NCBI GenBank assembly: GCA_020205615.1
Contig: CM035168.1
Location: forward strand, 122,659,573-122,723,572
Origin: Panax quinquefolius
Lineage: Eukaryota; Streptophyta; Magnoliopsida; Apiales; Araliaceae
DNA length: 64,000 bases
Direction: 5' to 3'
In this document: positions 25,158 through 36,125 of the stretch, in pieces
Numbering within the stretch: the first letter of the stretch is position 1
Layout of the letters: each line of letters starts with the position of its first letter
Notes under the pieces: model-generated
Database searches by the model: none
Told to the model about the DNA's origin: nothing
Seen by the model: the letters and a program-made list of their open reading frames with translations, nothing else
Made by a program: the position numbers and the translations under genes

Positions 25158-26994
25158 AGGTTTTGCATAGTATTGCATAGTGTTTGCATAGTAAAATGTT
25201 TTTATATAAATAGAATATATTATATTTTATTTAAAAGATTTTTTCTTTAAATATGAATGGTCAGATTAAAGTAAATCAATCAGATAGTTCATGGATTAGT
25301 TACTATGCATTCCATTTTCCTATAAATAGAAGCTCATTCCTTCATTATTTTCTTACAATTCATTGAAACTCAGAGAGAGAAATTATAGAGAGAAGCTATA
25401 GAGAAAATTATGAAAGAAAGAAGAGTATTACTCGCTACTTCACTACTTCTATATTAGTTCTTTTTACGGTAAGGGGTGTTATTCTTTCTTCTTGAAGAGA
25501 ACACATTATTCCATTCATTATTATTACATTGGAATAACTTTGTAAAAAGTGGCATACCCTATACATAACTTTGTATCTGTGGCATACCCTATACTTGGTG
25601 AAATCCTTATGTTATTCCATTGCTTATTATTACATTGGAATAACTTTTGATATCTATGATTTACCTATACTTGGTGACATTCTTCTATTATTACATTGGA
25701 ACATCACATGCATGTGTTTTACGGACTGGTTCCGTCTTTATTATTCTGTTGGAACATCACATGCATGTGTTTTACAGGACACAGTTCCGTCTTTATCATT
25801 CTATTGGAATATCTATACGTGTGTTTTACAGGATCTGCAGTTCCATCTTTATTATTACATTGGAACATCACTGTCGATTGTGTAATTTCACTGACTTCCA
25901 GTTATTATTATTCTACATTGGAATAACTTTTATCTCAATCTGAAATACACGCATGCATGGTGATTTCTTTTGTTATTCCATTCTTTATTATACCCAAGTT
26001 AGTTAAAACTTTGACTTATACTCCATGAAATTAGTGGAATATCCTTGATATTTGCGTTTCATCGATATCTTTTCATGGAAATATTCTTACGATCATTCTT
26101 GAATTTTACTCTCTGAAAGCGATATCGTGTTGACAATTTGGGACGTTAATAATTCATGGATTAAATAATTCTTGAACTTGTTTTATTGAATTATTATGTC
26201 ATTGTCATCATCCTCATGTTATATTATGTTATCTTTTGGCTGCGACGTGCGTAGATGAACTTAGTATGATTATGACGGGGATCATTCGGTATAATCGTGA
26301 CTTGATATAAATGATGTGACAAAAGTCTCGATGGCTGTAATGCGATGATGGATAGTTTTGGTATGATTATGACCGGGGTGATTCGGTATAGTCATGACCA
26401 TTGATAATTTGATGAAAATCCTTGGTAGTGATGCGAGGGATGATTAGATGTGGTGGTTTATTTATTAAAATTTGAGTCTCAGTGATAAAATTGATGAAAA
26501 CCTTTTAAAACCTAAAAGATAGTAGACTTTATATTCTCTTGACTCTTTTAATGGATTGCTTATTAGCTTATGATTAAGCTGGTTTTCTATTGTATTTTAT
26601 CGGTTTAACTTAACATTGTTGAAGGCTAATGATAATTTATACGCATTATCTTAGTCATAATATTTCTTCTTTGGGCTAGTTGAGCTCACCCTTTCTTTCA
26701 TTATTCTCTTCTTGAAATGAGAACATAATTTGAGACAAGTCGGGGAGCGAAGTAATGGTCGAGAGGATAGCATTAGTAGTCCTCACTATTACGTGAAATA
26801 GTGTGATAATAGTTGTAATGAGGACTCCTTTTTGAGTTTGTATAATATCTAGTAGACAATATTTGTATTCAAACTCTCGGTTTATGTCGTATTGTATTAC
26901 ATGACAGTTAGGTTAAGTAAGTTGTATTTGAATTTATGTACCATGTAAGTGGCGACCCAAGATGGGTGACGTATAACTAATTTTGGGCGTCGCA
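25158..26994 (+). repeat. Element E 5' LTR, U3 start missing (family 2)
   Basis: It starts inside the LTR at the TTGCATAGTG repeats and continues through TATAAATA (25321-25330) and repeats TTGGAACATCACATGCATG (25690-25900) to the end CGTCGCA, followed by the primer-binding site. It aligns in order with 30925-32754. Confidence 0.86.
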
Positions 26995-26995
26995 G

Positions 26996-27013
26996 TTGGT
27001 ATCGAGCTTAGGG
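26996..27013 (+). other. Primer-binding site of element E
   Basis: TTGGTATCGAGCTTAGGG follows the LTR end and is identical in this stretch to the site at 15122 in element C. Confidence 0.82.
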
Positions 27014-27149
27014 ATATGATCCTGGCCGAGATGTGAGATAAGAACTAGGAGGGAGGCAGGGAATTCTTTCATTAGTATGACCTACCTAAATTTATTTGGT
27101 ATTTAATTGGTTGGTTGGAGGAGTATAAGGATAATATGTGATATGTTAA

Positions 27150-28260
27150 TTAACCCTTGTTTTGTGGCGGTGTTTGAGAATGGCATCTGAAAAATCTTGA
27201 GATAAGCAATGAAGCACATGAGAGTGTTGATTCGGCCATTTCAAACAAAAGGTAACGACAAACAATACGATAATAATCATCTTTGGTGGCGGCTTTATCA
27301 TAACAATGATAACCATCGTGGGGGAAATTATCATGCTAAGAATGGTAACCACTTCGGTGGTAATCATGGCAAAGATAATAGAAGTGGAAATTACAAGAAG
27401 AGAAGATCATTTAGCTCAATTTTGTTGTGCACCAAAGTCGAGTCTAGTTGGGGACGGTGGCACCAAAGATGGATATGGACAAAACAAAGTCGTTGGTTTT
27501 AGGAAGTGCATTTTTCACGACTTCTCAGCAAAAAGTAGCCGAAGCGAAGTTAGCGGGTAAGTTAATCATAAGCTCTTGCGAAGTCTATATTATAAGTGTT
27601 AGATACCGGTTCTACCCACTCTTTTATTTCACCTAGTTGTGTTCAACGTTTAAATTTGATTCAAAGAAGTTAAACTTTGACTTATTGGTTGAAACCGTTA
27701 GTAGGAACCTTCGTTACCTCCACTATTTATTAATCTTGTTGTTTCAAATAAACACTTTCACGTTACTGTCGATATTATCTCTTTGAAAATACTTGCCTTT
27801 GAGGTAATTTTGAAAATGATTGATTAACTACTCATTATTCTTTTAGTAAGGTTGTTAGCTTTCATATTCTAACCAACTTTGTTATCTGAATTCAAAGTAA
27901 CCAAACCACTAAAATCAATCATTATCATATCAAGCCATAAGTAAAGAGCCCCGATCCTTTCGTTGTTGACTTCCTTGAGTAGAATGCCAGAAGCGGACTT
28001 TCTATAAATGACGTCGTGAATGAAGATGGCAAGTTTATAGGTATCATTGTGAGGTCTTTATCTAGGTTAAGGGATAGAAGTCACGATTGGTATCGATGTG
28101 ATGTACTATCCAAGTCTTGGATGAGAGTCACGATTTTGAATGATATTTCTATTATTAATAAATTTCTGGCGTATTCTTGAAGACTTCTTAGCCTACTTAG
28201 GCGTGAAATCAATTTTTGTATTGACCCAAAGTCAAAAACCCATTTCTTAAACCCTCAAAT
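27150..28260 (+). pseudogene. Element E: gag tail, protease and RT-linker remnant
   Basis: A Gly/Asn/His-rich gag tail (NHGKDNRSGNYKKR) is followed by KVAEAKLAGKL and, in another frame, the protease site L-D-T-G-S-T-H-S-F-I (about 27600-27635). Farther on is the linker leading to RT (about 27780-28030), with matches to 9674-9931 in complement. Coding similarity fades by 28260. Most of gag and all of the RT core are missing. Confidence 0.8.
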
Positions 28261-28261
28261 A

Positions 28262-29446
28262 TTTCTTGACTAAAAGGATGCATTTACGTGGATTATGATG
28301 AAAGTCATAATAAAAGCATTGGACTAATGAAAATCATGGGTATACGTGGTATTAGTAAGTGTTATAATGAGTTATGTTGGTTAGTATGTGAAAACATGAA
28401 AGTTTCTTAGAAATCACAAAGAGTTGAAAATCGATTATGGTGAAAAAGCGTAACATGAAATTCAATTGATCATATCTCTTATTATATTTTGAATTTTTGA
28501 ATGTGGTCAAGTCTTAGAGTTAGATCTATGAGTTACCTAACTAATCCAAGTGGAATTACTGAAAAGGTGTTGTAGATTTTTGTGTGGACTGATTTTAGCA
28601 AAAGAGGCCAAAAGCTGTAAATTTCAAAAATGCTCTTGTCCAGAAACTTTAAGGGCTGTTTCGGCCACTTAAATTATGAGAAAAATTCTGGCCTTTTGGG
28701 ACATGAAGGTATATGGTATAAAGTATCTCCTGTCCAAAAATGAGCTCATTCGACTTAAAATGAGCAAGTTATGACTATTTCAATATTTAGGTTTTTAGGA
28801 CGAAAAACGCTATAACAGGAGTTCTATAACTCAGATGACCATGAAATTTAAACTAGAAGTTCACGTTAACATGTGTAAGGTCCTGCCAAGATTTGGGGAA
28901 TTTTGGAGTTAAACTTGAGGTAGCTAATTTCTTAAGGAATTAATTAGAAATTGATTTTTGAAAAATAGTAAATGAATTTTAAAAATTCGAGAAAAATATA
29001 TTTTCATTATGGGACTATATTATGCTAAATCCCAGAAAAGAAATATTTTTGGGACTGATTTGGTATTTTTCATGAAAATAGTTTAATTCTGAACATATGA
29101 GTTAAATATGTTATGTGAAGTAACAAAAGTTGAAAATAGGATATTATGGCTAGAGAATCCTATATAGAGTATATGCATATTTTTGAGAGATTTGATAATT
29201 GGTGATGATATCTTATGAGTATGGCATTTTGAATGATTAAATGCATTATATGGTAAAAGCGTAAACAATTAAGATAAATTGTTTATAAATTTAAGAAATG
29301 ATTAAAATATTGTTATAATATTAATGATATTAGATTATGAGATTATTAAGTGATTGATAACATGGGGATATTCTTGAATCTGGATAAATTATATTATAAA
29401 TGTTTAATATTTATCCTTTATCTCATTTGATTGATTCTTTATATCA
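28262..29446 (+). other. Non-coding insert of unknown origin inside element E
   Basis: About 1.2 kb without a convincing reading frame and without a second copy elsewhere in the window. Its text (for example GGGACATGAAGGTATATGG and repeated GAAATT/AAATTT words) looks like LTR or other non-coding repeat. I cannot assign it. It separates the RT linker from a family-2 LTR fragment. Confidence 0.4.
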
Positions 29447-30250
29447 TTATCCTCATGTTTATATTATGTTGAAAGTCATCATGTGGCTGTAGTGCATAGA
29501 TGGACTTGGTATGATTATGACCGAGGATTGTTCGGTATAATCATAACCGTAATTGAAAACACGATTATCTTTGGTAGTAGTGCATGGATAATTTGTGGTC
29601 GTGATACTAATGAATACACGATTATCTTTGGTAGTAGTGCATGGATAATTTGTGGTCGTGATACTAATGAATACCACGATTATCTTTGGTAGTAGTGCAT
29701 GGATAATTTGTGGTCGTGATCTTAATGAATACACGATTATCTTTGGTAGTAGTGCATGGATAATTTGTGGTCGTGATCTTAATGAATACACGATTATCTT
29801 TGGTAGTAGTGCATGGATAATAATGGTCGTGATCTTAATGAATACATGATTATCTTTGGTAGTAGTGCATGGATAATTCGTGGTTGTGATCTTAATGAAT
29901 ATCCTTGGCTTTGTAGTGCGGGGATGATTCGATGATATGGATTAATTATTGGTGAGTCTCGTGATGAAATATTAATTCATGGATGTGGTAAAAGTCATCT
30001 TTGGTAGTAGTGCATTGATAGACTTGGTATGATTATGACCACGGATTATTCGGTATAATCATGGCCGTAATTGAAAAACACGAATATCCTTAGCCCGATG
30101 AGTGGATGGATAATTCGTGGATGATAATCTTATTAATAGAAGTCTGACATTATTGGTTTCTGACGTTGTATATCTTTGCTTTTGTAGTGCAAAGATGAAT
30201 TGTTAATGAATATCTTTGGTAGGATTACAAAAATGAATTTAATGTTTTCA
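29447..30250 (+). repeat. Family-2 LTR fragment carrying a 57-bp tandem array
   Basis: It opens with ATCATTATCCTCATGTTTATA, as in the family-2 LTR at 43090. It contains the TATGATTATGACC/GGTATAATCAT dyad twice (29508-29550, 30025-30065) and, between them, an expanded array. It ends near 30250, where pol-end sequence of element E resumes. Confidence 0.75.
29560..29900 (+). repeat. Tandem repeat, period 57 bp, about six units
   Basis: The word GTAGTAGTGCATGGATAAT recurs with spacings of 57, 58, 57, 57 and 56 bases, each unit also containing GAATACACGATTATCTTTGG. One or two diverged units exist at the same place in other family-2 LTRs, so this copy has expanded. Confidence 0.9.
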
Positions 30251-30328
30251 ACGATAAAAGGTATTCAAAGGTATCCTCATCTCTTTATCATACCGTGTAC
30301 GTACCCTAATTTGAGGGCAAAATTCCAT

Positions 30329-30340
30329 AAGGAGGGAGAT
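30329..30340 (+). other. Polypurine tract of element E
   Basis: AAGGAGGGAGAT lies directly before the 3' LTR start TGTGAGACTTG. It is preceded by the pol-end motif GAGGGCAAAATTCCATAAGG that also precedes the other tracts. Confidence 0.78.
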
Positions 30341-32754
30341 TGTGAGACTTGATTTTATCAATAAAGATTTAAATTTTGTGAAATAATTTTTAATATTATG
30401 GTGTGAATTTAAGATAATATTATAGTTGTGGGTAGTATTTATAAATTTTGCAAAGTATGCAAGTGGTTATATTATATTCGATTGGTGGGGAATATTAGGT
30501 TTAGCGAGGAATATTAGATACAACGGCTCAATCATTGGTGGACCCACAATGTAATTATTTGCCGGATTGAGAAAATGACAAAAATATTTTATTGAAATAA
30601 CGGCGGAAGTTTTACAGTAGTTCTTGTTGAACTACTCGGTAGTAAAAGTACGATGTCACGTGTGGTTGCGTAGTAGCACGCGGTATTGATTATTGATCTT
30701 ATGTGAAAAGTCACCTCGGTTTGATTCCATTATTGTCGATTAATAATATGAATTATTATAGCGATAATGACGTTTTGTTTTATTCAGTATTATTAACGTA
30801 ATAAAAGCGAAACATCTTTTATATAAAATAGAATACTTTATTAAAGTTATTACATAAATAGAATATATTATATTTTATTATGCATAGTGTTGCGTAGTGT
30901 TTTTGCGTAGTGTTTTGCATAGTATTGCATAGTGTTTGCATAGTAAAATGTTTTTATATAAATAGAATATATTATATTTTATTTAAAAGATTTTTCTTTA
31001 AATATAGATGAGTCGATTAAAGTAAATCAATCTGGATAGTTCATGGATTAATTCTTATGCATTCCATTTTTCTATAAATAGAAGCTCATTCCTTCATTAT
31101 TTTCTTACGAATTCATTGAAACTAAAGAGAGAAATTATAGAGAGAAGCTATATAGAGAAAATTATAGAAAGAAGAAGAGTATACAACTTTACTTCACTAC
31201 TTCTATATTCGGTTCTTTTTTTTACGGTGAGGGTGTTATTCTTTCTTCTTGAAGAGAACTTACATTATTCCATTCATTATTATTACATTGGAATAACTTT
31301 GTAAAAAGTGGCATACCCTATACATAACTTTGTATACGCATGGCGATACCCTATACTTGGTGAAATCCTTATGTTATTCCATTGCTATTATTATTACATT
31401 GGAATAACTTTGTATCATGTGGTTTACCTATACTTGGTGACATTCTTCATTATTACATTTGGACTATCACATGCGTGTGTTTTACAGGACTCGGGTTACA
31501 TCTTTATTATTACATTGGAACATCACATGCATGTGTTTTACAGGACTGGTTCCGTCTTTATCATTCTGTTGGAATATCTATCATGTGTTTTACACGGATC
31601 CAGTTCCATCTTTATTATTACGTTGGAACATCACAGTCGGTGTGAATTTCACGACTTTGGTTTCGTTATTATTATTATTACATTGGAATAACACATACAT
31701 CTAAGCACTGCATGCGTGGTGATTTCTTTTGTTATTCCATTCTTTATTATACCCGGTTGGTTAAAACTTTGACTTCTATACTCCATGAAATTAGTGGAAT
31801 ATCCTTGATATTTGCGTTTCATCCGATATCTTTTCATGGAAATATTCTTCCCGATCATTCTTGAATTTTACTCTACTGAAAGCGATATCGTGTTGACAAT
31901 TTGGGCGTTAATAATTCATGGATTAAATAATTCTTGAACTTGTTTTATTGAATTATTATGTCATTGTCATCATCCTCATGTTATATTATGTTATCTTTTG
32001 GCTTACGTGCATAGATGAACTTAGTATGATTATGACTGAGGATCATTCGGTATAATCATGACTTGATATAAATGATGTGACAAAAGTCCTCGGTGGCTGT
32101 AATGCGATGATGGATAGTTTTTGGTATGATTATGACCGGGGTGATTCGGTATAGTCATGACCATTGATAATTTGATGAAAATCCTTGGCCGTAATGCGAG
32201 GATGATTAGATGTGGTGGTTTATTTATTAAAGTGAGTCTCGGTGATAAAAATTGATGAAAACCTTTTAAAACCTAAAAGATAGTAGACTTTATTCTCTAC
32301 TTGACTCTTTTAATGGATTGCTTATTTAAGCTGCAGATTAAAGCTGGTTGTCTATTGTATTTTATCGGTTTAACTTTGTTGAAGGCTAATGATAATTTAT
32401 TACGCATTATCTTAGTCATAATATTTCTTCTTTGGGCTAGTTGAGCTCACCCTTTCTTTCATTGTTCTCTTCTTGAAATGAGAACATATTTGAGAGTAGC
32501 AGTCGGGAACGCAAGTAATGGTCGAGAGGATAGCATTAGTAGTCCTCACTATTACGTGAAATAGTGTGATAATAGTTGTAATGAGGACTCCTTTTGAGTT
32601 TGTATAATATCTAGTAGACAATATTTGTATTCAAACTCACAGTTTATGTCGTATTGTACACGACAGTTAGGTTAGTAAGTTGTATTTGAATTTATGTACC
32701 ATGTAAGTGGCGACCCAAGATGGGTGACGTATAACTAATTTTGGGGGCGTCACA
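30341..32754 (+). repeat. Element E 3' LTR (family 2), complete
   Basis: 2414 bases from TGTGAGACTTGATTT to GGGGGCGTCACA. It contains an array of TGCATAGTGT units (30881-30945), TATAAATA (31073-31080), repeats of about 57 bp (31270-31700), dyads at 32025-32060 and 32124-32160, and AT-rich 3' parts. It is the best reference for family 2 in this window. Confidence 0.88.
30881..30945 (+). repeat. Short tandem array of TGCATAGTGT units in U3
   Basis: Six or seven units of 10-13 bases (TGCATAGTGT, TGCGTAGTGT, TTGCATAGTA) lie about 130 bases upstream of the TATA box. The element E 5' LTR keeps the last three units (25164-25195). Confidence 0.85.
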
Positions 32755-34211
32755 TGTTAACCTTATTTCTATAGAGATATTTGCTTTTGATGTGATTTTA
32801 AGGTTAACTACTCATCATGCCGAAATTGATTACTTTCGTAAGGTTGTTAGTTTTCATATTCCTAAGCAACCTGTTATTCGAATTCAAGCAATCAAACCAT
32901 TGTAGTCAAACATTTTCATATCAAGCTATGAAGTCATTCGTTTATTACGGATGTCAAGTTTTCTTAGTCCATGTTATGGATTTGAATAAAGACACGTCAG
33001 ATTTGAATAATATTCCTGTTGTTATTGATTTTTCCTGACGTATTTTCTGAAGAATTTCTTAGCTTACTCCCAAAGCCTGATATTGAATTTGTATCGACTT
33101 TAAACCCGGTACAAAACTCATTTCTAAAATCTCATATCGAATGGCTCCTATTGAACTTCAGGAGTTAAAAATTCAATTATAGAATTTGGTACCTGAGCCT
33201 TTATCTGGTGACTTCCTTTGTGGAATACAAGAATCCGAGACTCTCGTAGGGGACACCATATTCGATGCGATAGTAAAGCGATAGGTGTCATTTAACGCGT
33301 CTTATCCAAGGTTGGGATATAAGTCGCGATTGAGAACAACCTAAGTCGGTAATCGAAATCGTAGCTTTACAGAAGGCTTAGTTGGTTATTATGGAGATTC
33401 GTTGAAGGATATTCTCGAATCGCTATTCCATTAACGGTGACTCGTAGAGATACAAAATTCGAATGGAGCAAGGAATGTGGGAAGAGCTTGAAGAACTCGA
33501 GAGGAGACTTATTTCAAAGACATGTTAGAAACCACGCCATCCCGAAAAGCGAACGTGGTAGGTGGCGTGTTGAGTAGAAGATCGTATACAAATCTGAAAA
33601 TACGATATTGTCAAAGACTCATTTCAGTATAATTTACAAATAATAGAGATGGAGATGAAAACTCTAGGTACCCACGTGATGATATCTGAGTATAATCGAC
33701 TTTAATCGATAAAGTTAAAAATTTATTTCAAGCTACACACCGGAAGTGATGAATTTGAAGAAGGAGGTGCAAGAAGTTGTTATTTCAAAAGTGAGAATCG
33801 GTGAGGTGAGAAAGCTCGAACCTTCGATTTATTAATCCATTTGAAATTCTCGATCGAATAGGAGCGTGGCCTATAGACTCGTTTTACCGCCAAGTATGGC
33901 GTGTTCATAACGTTTTTTCACGTATCGATGTTACGTAAATATGTGGATGACCGAACAATGTCATTGAGTTAGAACCCGGACGAGATAAAGAAGACTTAAC
34001 GTCTGAGGAGGTACTGTCAAGATCTTGTAGAGGAAAGAACATGTCACATGTCTGAGGTTATACCACAAGTTAAAGTTTGTGGAGAAACCATACTATTGAG
34101 GAAATGACACGGGAGTTGGAAGCGGAAATGAAAGCGAGGTATTCTCATCTTTTGAAATACACAGAATGCGTCACGTCAATTTCGAGGACGAAATTTCATA
34201 AGGAGGGAGGT
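32755..34211 (+). pseudogene. Element F: pol remnant with several internal deletions
   Basis: In order: the protease-RT linker with MPKLITFVRLLVFIFLSNLL (32817-33038) and LNKDTSDLNNIPVVI; a short RT start; an RT-connection piece (about 33380-33530); a KANVVA-like RNase H end (about 33545-33600); and the integrase C-terminal part with KVIPQVKV-like residues (about 33820-34130). The RT catalytic region and the integrase core are missing. It starts directly at the end of the element E LTR, so E appears inserted in or fused to it. Confidence 0.8.
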
Positions 34212-35789
34212 TATAAGACCCCAAATTATTAATAAATGAAATTTATTTTCCTCTATTTATTATTTTGAAATAGTAAGGGTTGATTTGATTAATGTGGATA
34301 GTTATGGGTAAAATACGTAAATATTTGAATAAGCAAGTGGTTATAAAATATTCATTATCGTCGGAGAATATTCGTTTGGTCGTGGAATATTAAATCTTTG
34401 TGCAGGGAATATTCATACTGATATGTGATCTTTTATGGGCCCCATAATGCGAAAGCGATTGGATGAAGAAAGCGACAAATATAAGTTGTTTATAAATAAC
34501 GGCGTAGTTTTCACAGATTATCTTGTTGGAATACCGGTGGTTAAAACACACTCATCTCGCGTTGTTGAGCAAGAAGACACGCAGTATTGCACCAATTATT
34601 GATTCTTACGTAAGAAGGCTTTACTCAATAATTATTACGATGAATTCTTATTCGGTATTTTATTGATTTAATAATTCTTTGCGTTGATATTTTATATTCT
34701 TTGTTGTTTGATAATTGTCATTACTACGTATTTTTCATTATCGAAGTAATAATTCATATTATCTGAATAATATTATTAGATAACATTATTGGCAATGTCT
34801 AGAAAGTTACATCTAAGGAGAGGTTTGGTCACCTAATTGCGCGCCGGTAAGGAGAGATCCTTATTGGAAAGCCCCTCTTTCACAGGAACTACTGGTCACA
34901 AGATCTTGTGATTCTGTAATATTATTTGTGAATAATTAATTATTGATTTATATGATGAGGAAAATATTGATTTTATGTGGATATAGATGGAGAAAATTTT
35001 TAATGTGACAATTGTTGAAAATTAATATTTTATCTTTTTCTGATAAAATAATTCATTTAAATATATTATTTTAATAATATATTAACGGTGATATTTTTAC
35101 AACGAATGTGGGATATATGAGTATACGAGGAGGAAGAGTATTTTTGTTGCAATAAATGTTTAAAACATGTTAAACATGTCGGTGGACCCCATTTATTGAC
35201 TGAAATTTGATTATAGCCTGTAAAATCGTCCGTTTATGGATTTCGATCAATTTTTGTTTGGAATTTGGAAAAACTTTCTTCTGTAAAGTTATAGAGAATT
35301 GAATTTTCTATAAAAACACACAGATAGGATATTCAATAGAATGATAAAGCGGAACCAGTTAGGTGTAAAACACATGCACGAGGATGTTCCCAACAGAATA
35401 ATAAAGAGCGGAACCGGTCGGGTGTAAAACACATGCATGACAGGATGTTCCAACAAAATAATAAAAAGCGGAACCAGTCGGTGTAAAACACACGATGAGG
35501 ATGTTCCAGCGAGAATAATAGAAGAATGTCACCAAGTATAGGTAATGGCGTATAAAGTTATTCAGCGTAATAATAAGCGATGGAATAACAACATTCTCTT
35601 CATGAATAAGAAAGAATAACACCCCTTACATTTGGTAGGAGATTGAATCTTGCGTTGCGGTGTAGTAACAAAATACTCTTCTTCTTCTCTCTTATTCTCT
35701 CTATACTTTCTCTCTCTATAGCTTGAATGAATTAAGTGAAAAATAATGAAGCCCTCAGCCTCTATTTATAGAAGATTTCTAGCTTAGCA

Positions 35790-35960
35790 CCGCTTGAGTG
35801 TGAAAAGACAAGTGGCTTGACGACTAATGATGTGAAAAGAAAAGTGGTTTGGCGCTTTTTGTAATGTGAAGCGACAAGTGGTTCGGCCTTTTGTAATGTG
35901 AAAGCGACAAGTGGTTCGGCGCTTTTGTAATGTGAAAGCGACAAGTGGTTCGACGTCTGG
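35790..35960. repeat. Tandem repeat, period about 33 bp, five units
   Basis: The word AAGTGGTT (first unit AAGTGGCT) recurs at spacings of 32, 34, 33 and 34 bases, within units containing TTTGTAATGTGAAAGCGAC. Confidence 0.88.
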
Positions 35961-36125
35961 TAAAGGTAATTACAATTAACGAAGGTAAATACTATCGAGC
36001 GAAGGTAAATACTATTCACAAGGGTAATTACTATCGTTTGCGAAGGTAATTACTATTGACGAAGGTAAATACTATTCACAAGGGTAATTACTATTGACGA
36101 AGGTAATTCTTATTGACGAAGAGAC
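35961..36125. repeat. Tandem repeat, period about 20 bp, about eight units
   Basis: The units read GAAGGTAAATACTATTCACA or AGGGTAATTACTATTGACG with start spacings of 19-21 bases. The array abuts the 33-bp array without a gap. Confidence 0.87.

Larger units (their letters stand above)
25158..32754 (+). mobile_element. Element E: Ty3/gypsy retrotransposon with large internal deletion
   Basis: 7.6 kb in plus orientation: a 5'-truncated family-2 LTR (25158-26994), primer-binding site, a short gag/protease segment, non-coding inserts (28262-30250), a polypurine tract (30329-30340) and a complete 3' LTR (30341-32754). RT, RNase H and integrase are essentially absent. Confidence 0.83.

Noticed and set aside
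27146..27367. Minus-strand open frame rich in Ile/Thr/Val over the gag tail of element E
   Set aside because: It is the antisense shadow of a Gly/Asn/His-rich gag segment on the plus strand.
29560..29900. Regular direct repeats resembling a CRISPR array
   Set aside because: The units are contiguous with no unique spacers, and the setting is a plant LTR. It is a tandem array.
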